Positions 16,314 through 24,782 of a DNA stretch of 64,000 bases are shown here, one piece after another (position 1 is the first letter of the stretch; every line of letters begins with the position of its first letter). Source of the stretch: Nostocoides sp. (GTDB taxonomy: Bacteria; Actinomycetota; Actinomycetes; Actinomycetales; Dermatophilaceae); NCBI GenBank assembly GCA_016702415.1, contig JADJEA010000024.1, forward strand, positions 248,001 to 312,000. Direction: 5' to 3'. The notes beneath the pieces are model-generated. The model did not search any database. It was not told the DNA's origin and worked only from the letters and a program-made list of their open reading frames with translations. A program made the translations under genes and the position numbers.

Positions 16314-17441
16314 TCAGCCTTCGGCGGCCTCGACCCGCTGCATGGAGGTGCCACTGAGGGTGTCGAGCTCGACCAATTGCTCCTGGAGATAGCTCTTGAG
16401 GTGGCTGCGGTACTCCGACTCGAACTCGCGCAGTTCCTCGATCGACTTCTCGAGGGCCTGACGCTGACCTTCGAGGTTGCCGAGGATGTTGTCGCGCTGA
16501 CCCTGGGCTGCGGCGACGATCTGGGCCGCGTGGTCCTTGGCCTGGCGCAGCATGGTCTCGCTCTGCTCGGTCGCATCAGCGATGAGGGAGTCGTGCTCGG
16601 CCTGGCCGGTGGAGAGCAGCTCGTTGTGACGGGCTTGGGCCTGGGCCACCAGCGTGTCGTGCGTCGTCTGCGCCTCGGTGAGAAGGCGCTCGTGGGTCGA
16701 GGTCGCCTCACCGATCTTCTCGTCGTGGATCCGTTGCGCCATGGCCAACAGTTCGTCGTGCCGGGACTGTCCCTCGGTGACGAGCCGGTCGCGGGTGTTC
16801 TGGCCCTCGGCAACATGCTCGTCGTGGACGCGCTGGGCCAAGGCGATCAAGCCCGAGGCGTCCGTCGGCGACGGGGGCGGTGGCGCCGCCTGCGCGGCGG
16901 TCTGGGCATCGGCGACCTTGGCCTCGAGCTCCGCGATCCGCTCCTGCAAGGCCCGCTCGGAGGACTCCGCCTCGGTGGTGCGTTGACGGGCGGCATTTTC
17001 GGCCTCGTCGGCGCGCGCATTTGCGGCCTCGATGCGCTCCCGAGCTGCGCGCTCGGCCTCGTCGGCGCGCGTGGTCATGTCGCTGATCCGCTGGTCGATG
17101 GCGGCCCGCTCCTGGTCGCCCGCGGCCGAGGCAGCCGCGATCCGCTCGTCCGCTTCCCGACGGTGACGCTCCTGCAGCTCGCCGAGGGCGCGCTCGGCCT
17201 CCTGCCGGAGGGCGACCTCGCGGTCGAGTCGGGCCTGCCACTCCCCGGTGTCGACAGTGACCGGGATCGGGGCGGAATCGGTGATCTTGGCGTTGCGACA
17301 GTTCTCGAGATCCGCCGTCAGGCGGCGCATCGCGGCGACGACCTCGTCGAGGAAGTCGTCGACTTCGCGCTCGTCATACCCCCGCCGAAACTGTGTCGTC
17401 CCAAACGTCTTGTTAAGGACGTCCTCGGGAGTCAGCGGCAT
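16314..17441 (-). CDS. divIVA: DivIVA/Wag31-type polar growth protein
   Basis: The predicted product is 375 residues from ATG 17441, with AAGGAG six bases upstream. The N-terminus MPLTPEDVLNKTFGTTQFRRGYDEREVDDFLDEV is the membrane-curvature-binding DivIVA domain. The rest is long coiled coil rich in Glu, Arg and Ala, with repeated LxTEAQTxHDxL and LLAMAQRIHDEK-like units in residues about 190-300. It recruits cell-wall synthesis to poles and septa in actinobacteria. It is longer than mycobacterial Wag31, mainly through these repeats. A strong hairpin follows the stop. Confidence 0.92.
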   Translation of the reverse strand: MPLTPEDVLNKTFGTTQFRRGYDEREVDDFLDEVVAAMRRLTADLENCRNAKITDSAPIPVTVDTGEWQARLDREVALRQEAERALGELQERHRREADERIAAASAAGDQERAAIDQRISDMTTRADEAERAARERIEAANARADEAENAARQRTTEAESSERALQERIAELEAKVADAQTAAQAAPPPPSPTDASGLIALAQRVHDEHVAEGQNTRDRLVTEGQSRHDELLAMAQRIHDEKIGEATSTHERLLTEAQTTHDTLVAQAQARHNELLSTGQAEHDSLIADATEQSETMLRQAKDHAAQIVAAAQGQRDNILGNLEGQRQALEKSIEELREFESEYRSHLKSYLQEQLVELDTLSGTSMQRVEAAEG

Positions 17442-17496
17442 CTTGTCTCCTTGCGTGTGCAATCCCCGCCTCAGGTTCGAGGCCCAGCGTCACACT

Positions 17497-17772
17497 TTAG
17501 AGGATCGACAGGAGTATGGAAATTGCCAACATCAGGACGAGAAACGACAGATCTATGGCCACGGCCCCGAGTCGGACCGGCGGAATCACTCGTCGCAGGG
17601 CCTTGATGGGCGGATCGGTCACGGTGTAGACCCCCTCGGCCGCCACGAGCACCGCCCCCCGCGGTCGCCAGTCGCGCGCAAACACCTGCACCCAGTCCAG
17701 GACGAGGCGCACGATGAGCACGACGAAGTAGAGGTAGACGACTGTCTTGAGGATCTCACGTGCGGCGACCAT
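17497..17772 (-). CDS. YggT family membrane protein
   Basis: The product has about 91 residues with two membrane helices (VVYLYFVVLIVRLVLDWV and LSFLVLMLAISILLSIL) around a short loop containing TDPPIKALRRVIPP, the signature of YggT proteins. The position between sepF and divIVA is standard in Gram-positive bacteria, suggesting a role in division-site or polar membrane organisation, although the function is not established. Confidence 0.87.
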   Translation of the reverse strand: MVAAREILKTVVYLYFVVLIVRLVLDWVQVFARDWRPRGAVLVAAEGVYTVTDPPIKALRRVIPPVRLGAVAIDLSFLVLMLAISILLSIL

Positions 17773-17829
17773 GGCGAGCCCATCGTCTCCCGAACGGGTC
17801 CTGCACGCCAAACTCGCCGCGCGGGGCGG

Positions 17830-18306
17830 TCAGCTTTGGTTGAACAACTCGCGGGGGGCCTCGGTGAGGTTTTCCTCGCCGGAGACCTCCACGTGGGACG
17901 GCGAGAGGAGGAAGACCTTGGCCGTGACCCGCTCGATGCTTCCGTGCAACCCGAAGACGAGTCCGGCCGCGAAGTCGACCAATCGCTTGGCGTCGGCGTC
18001 GCTCATGTCGGTGAGGTTCATGATGACGGGAACGCCTTCGCGGAAGTTCTCCCCGATCGTCTTGGCCTCGTTGTAGGTCCGCGGGTGGATCGTGGTGATG
18101 CGACTCAGCGCGCCCATTGGGTCCTCCCGGACGAGGCGGGTGACATTCGTCTTACGCGGAATCGGGGCCAGCTCGGCCTCGCGTGCGGGAGCCGCTTCCG
18201 AGGCCGGTTCGACCTCGTCGTATTCGTCCGCCTCATAGTAATCGCGATACCGATCGTCCTCGGCGAATCCGAGGTAGACCATCGTCTTCTTCAGTGCGCC
18301 GGCCAT
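17830..18306 (-). CDS. sepF: Cell division protein SepF
   Basis: This 158-residue protein has an N-terminal amphipathic helix (MAGALKKTMVYLGFAED) for membrane binding, an acidic linker, and a C-terminal SepF core (residues about 65-150, including VIMNLTDMSDADAKRLVDFAAGL and GSIERVTAKVFLLSPSHVEVS). In actinobacteria, which lack FtsA, SepF is the membrane anchor of FtsZ; no ftsA is found in this cluster. GGAGG lies just upstream of the ATG. Confidence 0.94.
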   Translation of the reverse strand: MAGALKKTMVYLGFAEDDRYRDYYEADEYDEVEPASEAAPAREAELAPIPRKTNVTRLVREDPMGALSRITTIHPRTYNEAKTIGENFREGVPVIMNLTDMSDADAKRLVDFAAGLVFGLHGSIERVTAKVFLLSPSHVEVSGEENLTEAPRELFNQS

Positions 18307-18390
18307 TCGTCCTCCAAGTCGGTGCCCGGAAACGGCCGGGCGGTTATATCACTGCCGCCGAAGGCGCGGCCCTCGACGTCAGGACCGACG

Positions 18391-19098
18391 CTATCCAACC
18401 CGTGTACGCGAACCGAGGATTGCGGTTCCGACACGCAGGTGTGTCGCGCCGGCGGCGACGGCCTGTTCGAGATCGCCGCTCATGCCGGCGGAGATGATCG
18501 ACGCCGCGGGGTCCACCTGACGAACCCGCTGCGCGATCCGCGCGAGCTCGGCGAAGGCAGCGGCCGGGTCGGCCTCCACCGGCGGCACGGCCATGACTCC
18601 CCCGAGGCGCAGCGGCGAGTCGGCGACCAGCTCCGCGAGGCCAACGACGGCATCCGGCGCCGCCCCTCCCCTGGTGGGGTCGGCATCGAGGCTGACCTGG
18701 ATGAGAACGGTCAGGGTGTGTCCCGCGGCCGCCGCGCCCTTGGCGAGCGGCGCGATGAGCCGGGGTCGGTCCAGGGAGTGGACCATCGCGGCATACCGGC
18801 CGGCGAGGGCGGCCTTGTTGGTCTGCAACTGTCCGATGAGGTGGAGGCGCAGGCCCTCGAACGCCCCCTCCTCGCGCTTGGCGACGGCCTCCTGGACCCG
18901 GTTCTCCCCCACGTCCTGGACGCCGAGTCCCGCCAGGAGCCGGATGTCGGCGGTCGGGTGGGTCTTCGTCACGACCACGAGGGTGATCTCGTTCGGATCC
19001 CGCCCGCACGCGGCGGCTGCCGCGGTGATGCGGGCACGGGTCGCCTCCAGTGCGGCGGCGAGCGTCGCCCGGCGCTGGCGTGGGTCGAGTCCGTTCAT
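18391..19098 (-). CDS. yggS: PLP homeostasis protein, YggS/PLPBP family
   Basis: The predicted product is 235 residues from ATG 19098, which overlaps the pgeF stop (ATGA). PLP-binding features are the lysine in LVVVTKTHPT, the GENRVQEA stretch, the HLIGQLQTNK block and the C-terminal MSGDLEQAVAAGATHLRVGTAI phosphate-binding region. It buffers pyridoxal 5'-phosphate and has no known enzymatic activity. The neighbourhood is typical of the actinobacterial dcw cluster. Confidence 0.93.
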   Translation of the reverse strand: MNGLDPRQRRATLAAALEATRARITAAAAACGRDPNEITLVVVTKTHPTADIRLLAGLGVQDVGENRVQEAVAKREEGAFEGLRLHLIGQLQTNKAALAGRYAAMVHSLDRPRLIAPLAKGAAAAGHTLTVLIQVSLDADPTRGGAAPDAVVGLAELVADSPLRLGGVMAVPPVEADPAAAFAELARIAQRVRQVDPAASIISAGMSGDLEQAVAAGATHLRVGTAILGSRTRVG

Positions 19099-19934
19099 GT
19101 CGTATGCCGTACCACAACCGCCGCGAACCGGCCCGTGGTCCCCTCCCGTCGGTAGGAGAAAAGATCGGATCGTTCGCGGGTGCATCCGGGGAGCACGGCG
19201 GAGTCGACGCCGAGGGCGTCGAGTTGCGCCCGAGCGCCCGCAGCGAGATCGAGGGCCGGGCGCCCGTCCCGGGTCCGCGCATGGCTGGCGGGGGCAATCG
19301 CGGTCACCTCCGCTCGCATCGCCTCGGGCACCTCGTAACAGGTGGCGCAGACAGATGGACCGAGGAGGGCACGGACTCGCCGCGCACCCAGGGCGGACAG
19401 CGCGGCCACAGTCGCCGACAGGACGCCCGCGACCAGGCCCCCGCGGCCGACGTGGGCCACCCCGATCGGCCCGCCGTCCACGTCGTCCAGGATCACCGGG
19501 ATGCAGTCGGCGACCATGACCGCGAGGGCGACGTCGCGGTCGGCAGTCACGAGGGCATCGGCGACCGGCAGTGCACGAACACCGACGCCGGTCGCAGAAT
19601 CGTCACCCCCGACCGGGACGTCGAGCTCGGCCGAGACGTCGGGGGGTGCCCCGGCGTCGAGATCTGTCGCTGCGTCGAGATCTGTCGCTGCGTCGAGATC
19701 TCTCGCGGTGACGACCGCCACGTGGGCGCCGTGCACCTGCGTCATGAAGGCGAGCCGGTGCACGGCGACCCCACCGGACTGGGCGAGCAGGGTCCGGTTG
19801 CGGGCGACTGCGGCGGGCGCGTCGCCCACGTGGTCGCCGAGGTTGAACTCGGCATACGGACCGGTGCTCGCGCCGCCGAGACGATCGGTGACCAACCGCG
19901 TGAGCGGCCCGTCGTCCTCTCGCCAGGCGAACAC
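19095..19934 (-). CDS. pgeF: Peptidoglycan editing factor PgeF (YfiH/DUF152 family)
   Basis: This 279-residue copper/zinc-type laccase-fold protein is related to E. coli YfiH, which removes misincorporated residues from peptidoglycan precursors. Metal and active-site features are TQVHG, VADCIPVI and the SVCATCYEV region; the usual HAGWRG motif reads HVGRGG, lacking the Trp. Between the first two motifs is an unusual Asp/Ala-rich insertion with an 18-bp tandem repeat (DLDAAT twice). GTG start, 15 bases after the ftsZ stop. Confidence 0.88.
   Translation of the reverse strand: MFAWREDDGPLTRLVTDRLGGASTGPYAEFNLGDHVGDAPAAVARNRTLLAQSGGVAVHRLAFMTQVHGAHVAVVTARDLDAATDLDAATDLDAGAPPDVSAELDVPVGGDDSATGVGVRALPVADALVTADRDVALAVMVADCIPVILDDVDGGPIGVAHVGRGGLVAGVLSATVAALSALGARRVRALLGPSVCATCYEVPEAMRAEVTAIAPASHARTRDGRPALDLAAGARAQLDALGVDSAVLPGCTRERSDLFSYRREGTTGRFAAVVVRHTT
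19656..19691. repeat. 18-bp tandem repeat inside pgeF
   Basis: Two exact copies of GTCGAGATCTGTCGCTGC (19656-19673 and 19674-19691) are followed by a partial third copy to about 19701. The repeat encodes the D-L-D-A-A-T units of the pgeF insertion. Confidence 0.9.
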
Positions 19935-19949
19935 GGGTGCGGGTCGGGC

Positions 19950-21209
19950 CTACTTCAGCCAGGTCGGGACGTCGAGGTCGTCGCCGTCCTCGAAGACGAC
20001 CTGCTTGGGCGGGCGGACAGCCTCGGCCGGGGGCGTGGCGTGAGCAGGCGCTGCCGCCGGGGCCGCGGCCGGGGCAGCTGGTGCCGGGGCCGTGGCCGGC
20101 GGCACCGGCCGGGGGGTGACCCCGCCGACCCCAGGATGGGCGGTCGCGGGACGCGAAACAGGCTGCGCGGGAGCAGCCGGCCGGGTCGCCGCGGGCGCGG
20201 CGGGCGCCGGCCGGGAGGCGGGGTTCGGGAGCGCGGGGCGCTCGTCGGCGCGACCCTTGGGCCCACCGCCGTCGAAGCCGGCGGCGATGACCGTCACGCG
20301 CACCTCGTCGCCGAGGGCGTCGTCGATGACCGCACCGAAGATGATGTTGGCGTCCGGGTGGGCCGCTTCCTGCACCAACCTGGCCGACTCGTTGATCTCG
20401 AAGAGACCGAGGTCGCTGCCGCCTTGAATCGACAAGAGGACGCCGTGCGCCCCGTCGATGCTCGCCTCGAGGAGCGGAGAGGAGATGGCCGCTTCGGCGG
20501 CCTGGACCGCGCGGTCCTCGCCACGCGCGGACCCGATGCCCATGAGGGCCGAACCGGCACCGGACATGACCGACTTGACGTCGGCGAAGTCGAGGTTGAT
20601 CAGGCCGGGGGTGGTGATCAGGGCGGTGATCCCCTGGACGCCGGAGAGGAGGACCTGATCGGCGCTACGGAACGCATCGAGCATGCTGACCGAGCGGTCG
20701 CTGATCGACAGCAGCCGGTCGTTCGGGATAACGATGAGGGTGTCGACCTCCTCGCGCAGCTTGCCGATACCGGTCTCGGCCTGGTTGGCCCGCCGCCGCC
20801 CCTCGAAGGTGAACGGGCGCGTGACGACGCCGATGGTCAGGGCACCAAGCCCCTTGGCGATCTTGGCCACGACAGGGGCACCCCCGGTGCCGGTGCCGCC
20901 GCCCTCGCCCGCGGTGACGAACACCATGTCGGCACCCTTGAGCACCTCTTCGATCTCCTCGGCGTGATCCTCAGCGGCCCGGCGACCGACCTCCGGGTCG
21001 GCGCCCGCCCCGAGGCCCCGGGTCAAGTCGCGGCCCACATCGAGCTTGACGTCGGCGTCCGACATCAACAGGGCTTGGGCATCGGTGTTGATGGCGATGA
21101 ATTCGACGCCCTTGAGACCAACCTCGATCATCCGGTTGATGGCGTTGACACCGCCCCCGCCGATGCCGACGACCTTGATGACGGCCAGGTAGTTCTGGGG
21201 TGCTGCCAC
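19950..21209 (-). CDS. ftsZ: Cell division protein FtsZ
   Basis: This is a 419-residue tubulin homologue. The GTP-binding signature GGGTGTG is at residues 103-109, preceded by VVGIGGGGVNAINRMI; the T7 synergy loop is in the NLDFADVKSVMSG region. A long Ala/Pro linker (about residues 320-400) leads to the C-terminal tail DDLDVPTWLK that binds SepF and FtsW. It polymerises into the division ring. It is the best-conserved gene in the window and contains none of the iterated GGCATAC word. Confidence 0.97.
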   Translation of the reverse strand: MAAPQNYLAVIKVVGIGGGGVNAINRMIEVGLKGVEFIAINTDAQALLMSDADVKLDVGRDLTRGLGAGADPEVGRRAAEDHAEEIEEVLKGADMVFVTAGEGGGTGTGGAPVVAKIAKGLGALTIGVVTRPFTFEGRRRANQAETGIGKLREEVDTLIVIPNDRLLSISDRSVSMLDAFRSADQVLLSGVQGITALITTPGLINLDFADVKSVMSGAGSALMGIGSARGEDRAVQAAEAAISSPLLEASIDGAHGVLLSIQGGSDLGLFEINESARLVQEAAHPDANIIFGAVIDDALGDEVRVTVIAAGFDGGGPKGRADERPALPNPASRPAPAAPAATRPAAPAQPVSRPATAHPGVGGVTPRPVPPATAPAPAAPAAAPAAAPAHATPPAEAVRPPKQVVFEDGDDLDVPTWLK

Positions 21210-21400
21210 GTGGGGGCCTTCCTAACTTCAACGTTCACTCGAAGGTGAGAGTCGCTTGGGCGAATAGTCCACCCCGAACGCTATGCGCCGAGGGGTCGCA
21301 GACGCAATGTGGTCCCAGGCGTGTCGCGAAAATGGGGTGCGTGTGGGCGGACCAACACCCACTCCCGTCTCACCTGCCACAGCAGTCCCGGGGCCGGTCC

Positions 21401-22231
21401 TTACGTCGTGATCGGTGTGTCCGGAGCGCTGACGTCGATGGTCTTGGGGTTCTCCTGCAACAGGATCGAGACCAACTTGGCCTTGAGTTCACTGCGTTGC
21501 GCGTCGCCCCACACGACCGAGACGCCCGAGATCGAGAAGCTCACGGCGTCCGCCTTGCTCACCCGCAGGTCGGCCATCCGCTGACGCAAGCCCTCGGGCA
21601 TCGCCTGGACGACGTCGAGGGCCACCCGCAAGGCAGTGTCGGTCACGGCTGCTCCTTCGGCGGAGCGGACGACGGGGACGCCGCTCGGGGCGGTGGAAAC
21701 GGTCTGGTAACGCACCGCCTCAATATCTATGAGGTCAACTTGACCTTGAGAGTTCGCCAGGGCGATCACGGGGACGCGGGGAGTGACCCGGACGACGAGC
21801 GTGTCGGGGAACTGGCGCACGATGTGGGCATCAGCCACCCGCCGGTCCTTCTTGACCGCCGTCTCGACCGGCCCCAACCTCGTCAGCAACAACGGCTTCC
21901 CACGGACGACACCGGCGTTGGCCCGGATTTGTTGCTCCAGCGCTCCCGTAATCCCGTCGACGCGGATGTGCTTGATCCGCACGATCGGGGACAGGACGAC
22001 CAGCCACGCAAGGACCGCCGCCACGATGAGTCCAGCCACGGCGTAGATCCACCCCGGTCGGCGCGACGGTGCGCGCGAGGGCCTTGGCAGCGTCCTCGGC
22101 CACAGTGGCGCGCTCGCAGGGCGGCGGGCCGACGGGACAGGGTCCTCGTCCGGAGAGGGCGGCGGACCGGCGGCGCCGGCATACTCGTGTTTGGGCCGTT
22201 TCGGCCCGGTCCACGCGGCGGGGAGGCGCAT
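21401..22231 (-). CDS. ftsQ: Cell division protein FtsQ
   Basis: The predicted product is 276 residues: a basic, Pro-rich cytoplasmic N-terminus, one membrane helix (WIYAVAGLIVAAVLAWLVVL), a POTRA domain (IVRIKHIRVDGITGALEQQI onward) and a beta-domain. It is a bitopic divisome protein bridging to FtsL/FtsB and FtsW-FtsI. ATG 22231 lies two bases after the murC stop; GTG 22240 is an alternative. The 190 bases between ftsQ and ftsZ probably hold an ftsZ promoter, which I could not resolve by eye. Confidence 0.92.
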   Translation of the reverse strand: MRLPAAWTGPKRPKHEYAGAAGPPPSPDEDPVPSARRPASAPLWPRTLPRPSRAPSRRPGWIYAVAGLIVAAVLAWLVVLSPIVRIKHIRVDGITGALEQQIRANAGVVRGKPLLLTRLGPVETAVKKDRRVADAHIVRQFPDTLVVRVTPRVPVIALANSQGQVDLIDIEAVRYQTVSTAPSGVPVVRSAEGAAVTDTALRVALDVVQAMPEGLRQRMADLRVSKADAVSFSISGVSVVWGDAQRSELKAKLVSILLQENPKTIDVSAPDTPITT

Positions 22232-22233
22232 GG

Positions 22234-23670
22234 TCAACACCGCCGCGCGAGGGCGTCGAGCACGAGCGGGGCCAGCCGGGTGACGTCACCGGCACCGACG
22301 GTCAGGACGAGGTCGCCGGGGTTGGCGTCGGCGACGAGGGCGGCCACCGCATCCTGGGGTCCAGAGGCCATCGTGGCGCGCCGGCCGAGACCGGCCAACG
22401 CGTCGGCGATGAGGTGAGAGGTGACGCCCGGCATGGGCGCCTCGCGTGCGGCATACACCGGCAGGAGGACGACCTGATCGGCGCCGGCCAGGCCCGCCGC
22501 AAAGGCGGGGGCAAAGTCCCGGGTCCGGCTGAACAGATGCGGTTGGAAGACCACCCGGATGGCGCCGGTGCCGGCGACGGCGCGGGCGCCGGCGATCAAC
22601 GCCGCGACCTTCGGGGCGTTGTGTGCGTAGTCGTCGATCACGGTCACCCCGGCGACGGCCCCCCGGATCTCGAAGCGTCGGCGGGTCCCGGCGAAGTCCG
22701 CCAGCGCCCGGGCGGCCGCCTCGGGGTCCACCCCGAGGCCGAACCATGCTGCCGTGAGCGCAGCGGCGGCATTGTGAAGGTTGTGGCGTCCGGGGGCGGT
22801 CACACGGATGGGAATCTCGCGGTTCTGCGCCGTCAGTACGGCCCGGCTGGTCGTCCCGTCGAAGACCAGACCGGTCAGCCGGACAACGGCCGCAGGCCCT
22901 TCCCCATAGGTCACCACGCGATGGCCCGACTCCCCGACACTGGCCGCGAGGCGCGCCCCGCCCGGATCGTCGGCGTCGACGACGAGGAGACCCCCGGGGC
23001 GGATCGAGGCGGCGAACGCGGCATACGCGGCCTCCACGTGCGCGAGGTCGCCGTAGAAATCGAGATGGTCGGGTTGGACATTGGTGACCACGGCGACATC
23101 GGGCCCGTAGGCGAGGAAGGAGCCGTCGGACTCATCGGCCTCGACGACGAACTCGGGGCCGCGGCCCGGGCCGGAACTGGCGCCGGTCGTGACCAGGGGC
23201 GACCCGATCGCATAGCCGGGGTCGCGGCCGGTGCCGATCAGGATGGTCGCGACCATGGCCGAGGTCGTCGTCTTGCCGTTGGCGCCGGCAACGGCCACGC
23301 GGGTGCGGGCACCCATGCCGATCGAGAGTGCCTGAGCCCGGTGAAGGATGCGCACCCCGCGCGCCCGGGCAGCGGCGAGTTCGGGATTGGCCTCCGGGAC
23401 CGCCGAAGAGACGACGAGGGTGTCACAGGTGTCCAGATGGGCCGGGGAGTGCCCGACGCAGACGTCGACCCCCGCCCTGGCCAGGGTCGCCAGCGTGTCG
23501 GACTCGGCCCCGTCGCACCCGGACACGGGCCGGCCAGCGGCGGCATACAGATGGGCGATCCCGGACATCCCGGAGCCGCCGATCCCGATGAAATGGACCC
23601 GGCCCAAGTCCGCGATCTGGGGCAGAGGCGCGGCGAAGTCGAAGCGCGGGTTGACGACGAGGTCGGTCAT
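22234..23670 (-). CDS. murC: UDP-N-acetylmuramate--L-alanine ligase MurC
   Basis: This 478-residue Mur ligase adds L-Ala to UDP-MurNAc. It has the N-terminal nucleotide-sugar domain (HFIGIGGSGMSGIA), the ATP P-loop AVAGANGKTTT (the usual GTHGKTT reads GANGKTT), EADESDGSFL, the NVQPDHLDFYG block and DDYAHNAP (most homologues have DDYAHHP). The ATG overlaps the murG stop. These two deviations do not suggest inactivity, since the P-loop Lys and Thr residues are kept. Confidence 0.95.
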   Translation of the reverse strand: MTDLVVNPRFDFAAPLPQIADLGRVHFIGIGGSGMSGIAHLYAAAGRPVSGCDGAESDTLATLARAGVDVCVGHSPAHLDTCDTLVVSSAVPEANPELAAARARGVRILHRAQALSIGMGARTRVAVAGANGKTTTSAMVATILIGTGRDPGYAIGSPLVTTGASSGPGRGPEFVVEADESDGSFLAYGPDVAVVTNVQPDHLDFYGDLAHVEAAYAAFAASIRPGGLLVVDADDPGGARLAASVGESGHRVVTYGEGPAAVVRLTGLVFDGTTSRAVLTAQNREIPIRVTAPGRHNLHNAAAALTAAWFGLGVDPEAAARALADFAGTRRRFEIRGAVAGVTVIDDYAHNAPKVAALIAGARAVAGTGAIRVVFQPHLFSRTRDFAPAFAAGLAGADQVVLLPVYAAREAPMPGVTSHLIADALAGLGRRATMASGPQDAVAALVADANPGDLVLTVGAGDVTRLAPLVLDALARRC

Positions 23671-24782
23671 CCGGGCGTCCTGGACCGGTATGCCGCCATG
23701 ACCAGATCGGCCAGGAGCGCGTCGCCGCCGCGCTCCCCCACCGACGCGGCGGCCGCCGCCATCACGGTGAGCCGCTGGGGATCGGTCAGCAGGGGCAGGA
23801 TCTCGGTGCGGATCCGGTCGGGCGTGAGCGCGGCGTCGTCGACGAGCAGGCCGCCACCGGCCGCGATCACGTCAGTCGCGTTGAGCCGCTGCTCGCCATT
23901 GCCGATGGGCAGGGGGACATAGATGCCAGGCAGGCCGATGGCGGTCAGTTCACAGACGGTGTTGGCACCGGCGCGCACCAGGGCGAGATCGGCGACGGCA
24001 TACGCGAGTTCCATGCGGTCGGCATACGGCACCACGACGTAGCGCGCCCCGGCCACCGACTCGGGCGCCGGGAACTCCTTGCCGGCCCCGGTGATGTGCA
24101 GCACTTGAACGCCCGCGGACAGCAGGTCCGGTGCGGCGGCCGCCATCGCGGCGTTGAGTCGCGCGGCCCCCAGCGAGCCGCCGGTGACCAGGAGGGTCGG
24201 CCGCTGCGCGTCCAGTCCGTATGCCGCGAGCGCCTCCGGGCGCAGCGCCGCCCGGTCGAAGTGCCCGATCTCGGGGCGCAGCGGCATCCCGACGACGCGC
24301 GCATGCGGCAGGCGGGTGCTGGCGAAGGTGACGCCGACGAATGGGGTGATCCGGGCGCCCAGGCGATTGGCCAGACCGGGTCGGGCATTCTGCTCGTGGA
24401 TCGCGATGGGGATGCGGCGTCGGCGCGCCGCGAGATAGGCCGGTGTGGAGACGTAGCCACCGAAACCGACCACGACCTCGGCCCCGGTCTCCACGATCGC
24501 CACATCGGCCGCGCGGACCGCTGCGGCGAGATTGCGCGGCAGCCGGACCACGTCACCGCTGGGTCGCCGCGGCAGCGGCACCTTGGGAATGGTGTGGAGG
24601 CGGTACCCCCGCGCGGGCACGAGCCGGGCCTCGAGACCCGTCGCGGTGCCGAGCGCCGCAACCGCGATTGCGGGATCGCGCGCCCGTAGCGTGTCGGCCA
24701 GCGCGAGCAGCGGCGAGACGTGACCGGCCGACCCTCCACCGGCGAGCAGGACCGACCGGGGGCGGGAGTCAGCTGCGGCCAC
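23667..24782 (-). CDS. murG: UDP-GlcNAc:undecaprenyl-PP-MurNAc-pentapeptide transferase MurG
   Basis: The predicted product is 371 residues. The N-terminal glycine-rich GGGSAGHVSPLLAL loop, the IHEQNARPGLANR block, TGGSLGAARLN and the C-terminal RAGANTVCELTAIGLP motif define MurG, which makes lipid II at the inner membrane face. The GTG at 24782 overlaps the end of ftsW by 14 bases. The frame continues upstream of this start only because of GC bias. Confidence 0.95.
   Translation of the reverse strand: MAAADSRPRSVLLAGGGSAGHVSPLLALADTLRARDPAIAVAALGTATGLEARLVPARGYRLHTIPKVPLPRRPSGDVVRLPRNLAAAVRAADVAIVETGAEVVVGFGGYVSTPAYLAARRRRIPIAIHEQNARPGLANRLGARITPFVGVTFASTRLPHARVVGMPLRPEIGHFDRAALRPEALAAYGLDAQRPTLLVTGGSLGAARLNAAMAAAAPDLLSAGVQVLHITGAGKEFPAPESVAGARYVVVPYADRMELAYAVADLALVRAGANTVCELTAIGLPGIYVPLPIGNGEQRLNATDVIAAGGGLLVDDAALTPDRIRTEILPLLTDPQRLTVMAAAAASVGERGGDALLADLVMAAYRSRTPG

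Noticed and set aside
19656..19701. Short repeats in pgeF, rsmH and sigA as a CRISPR array
   Set aside because: Units of 12 to 18 bp are head to tail with no spacers and stay in frame inside genes.
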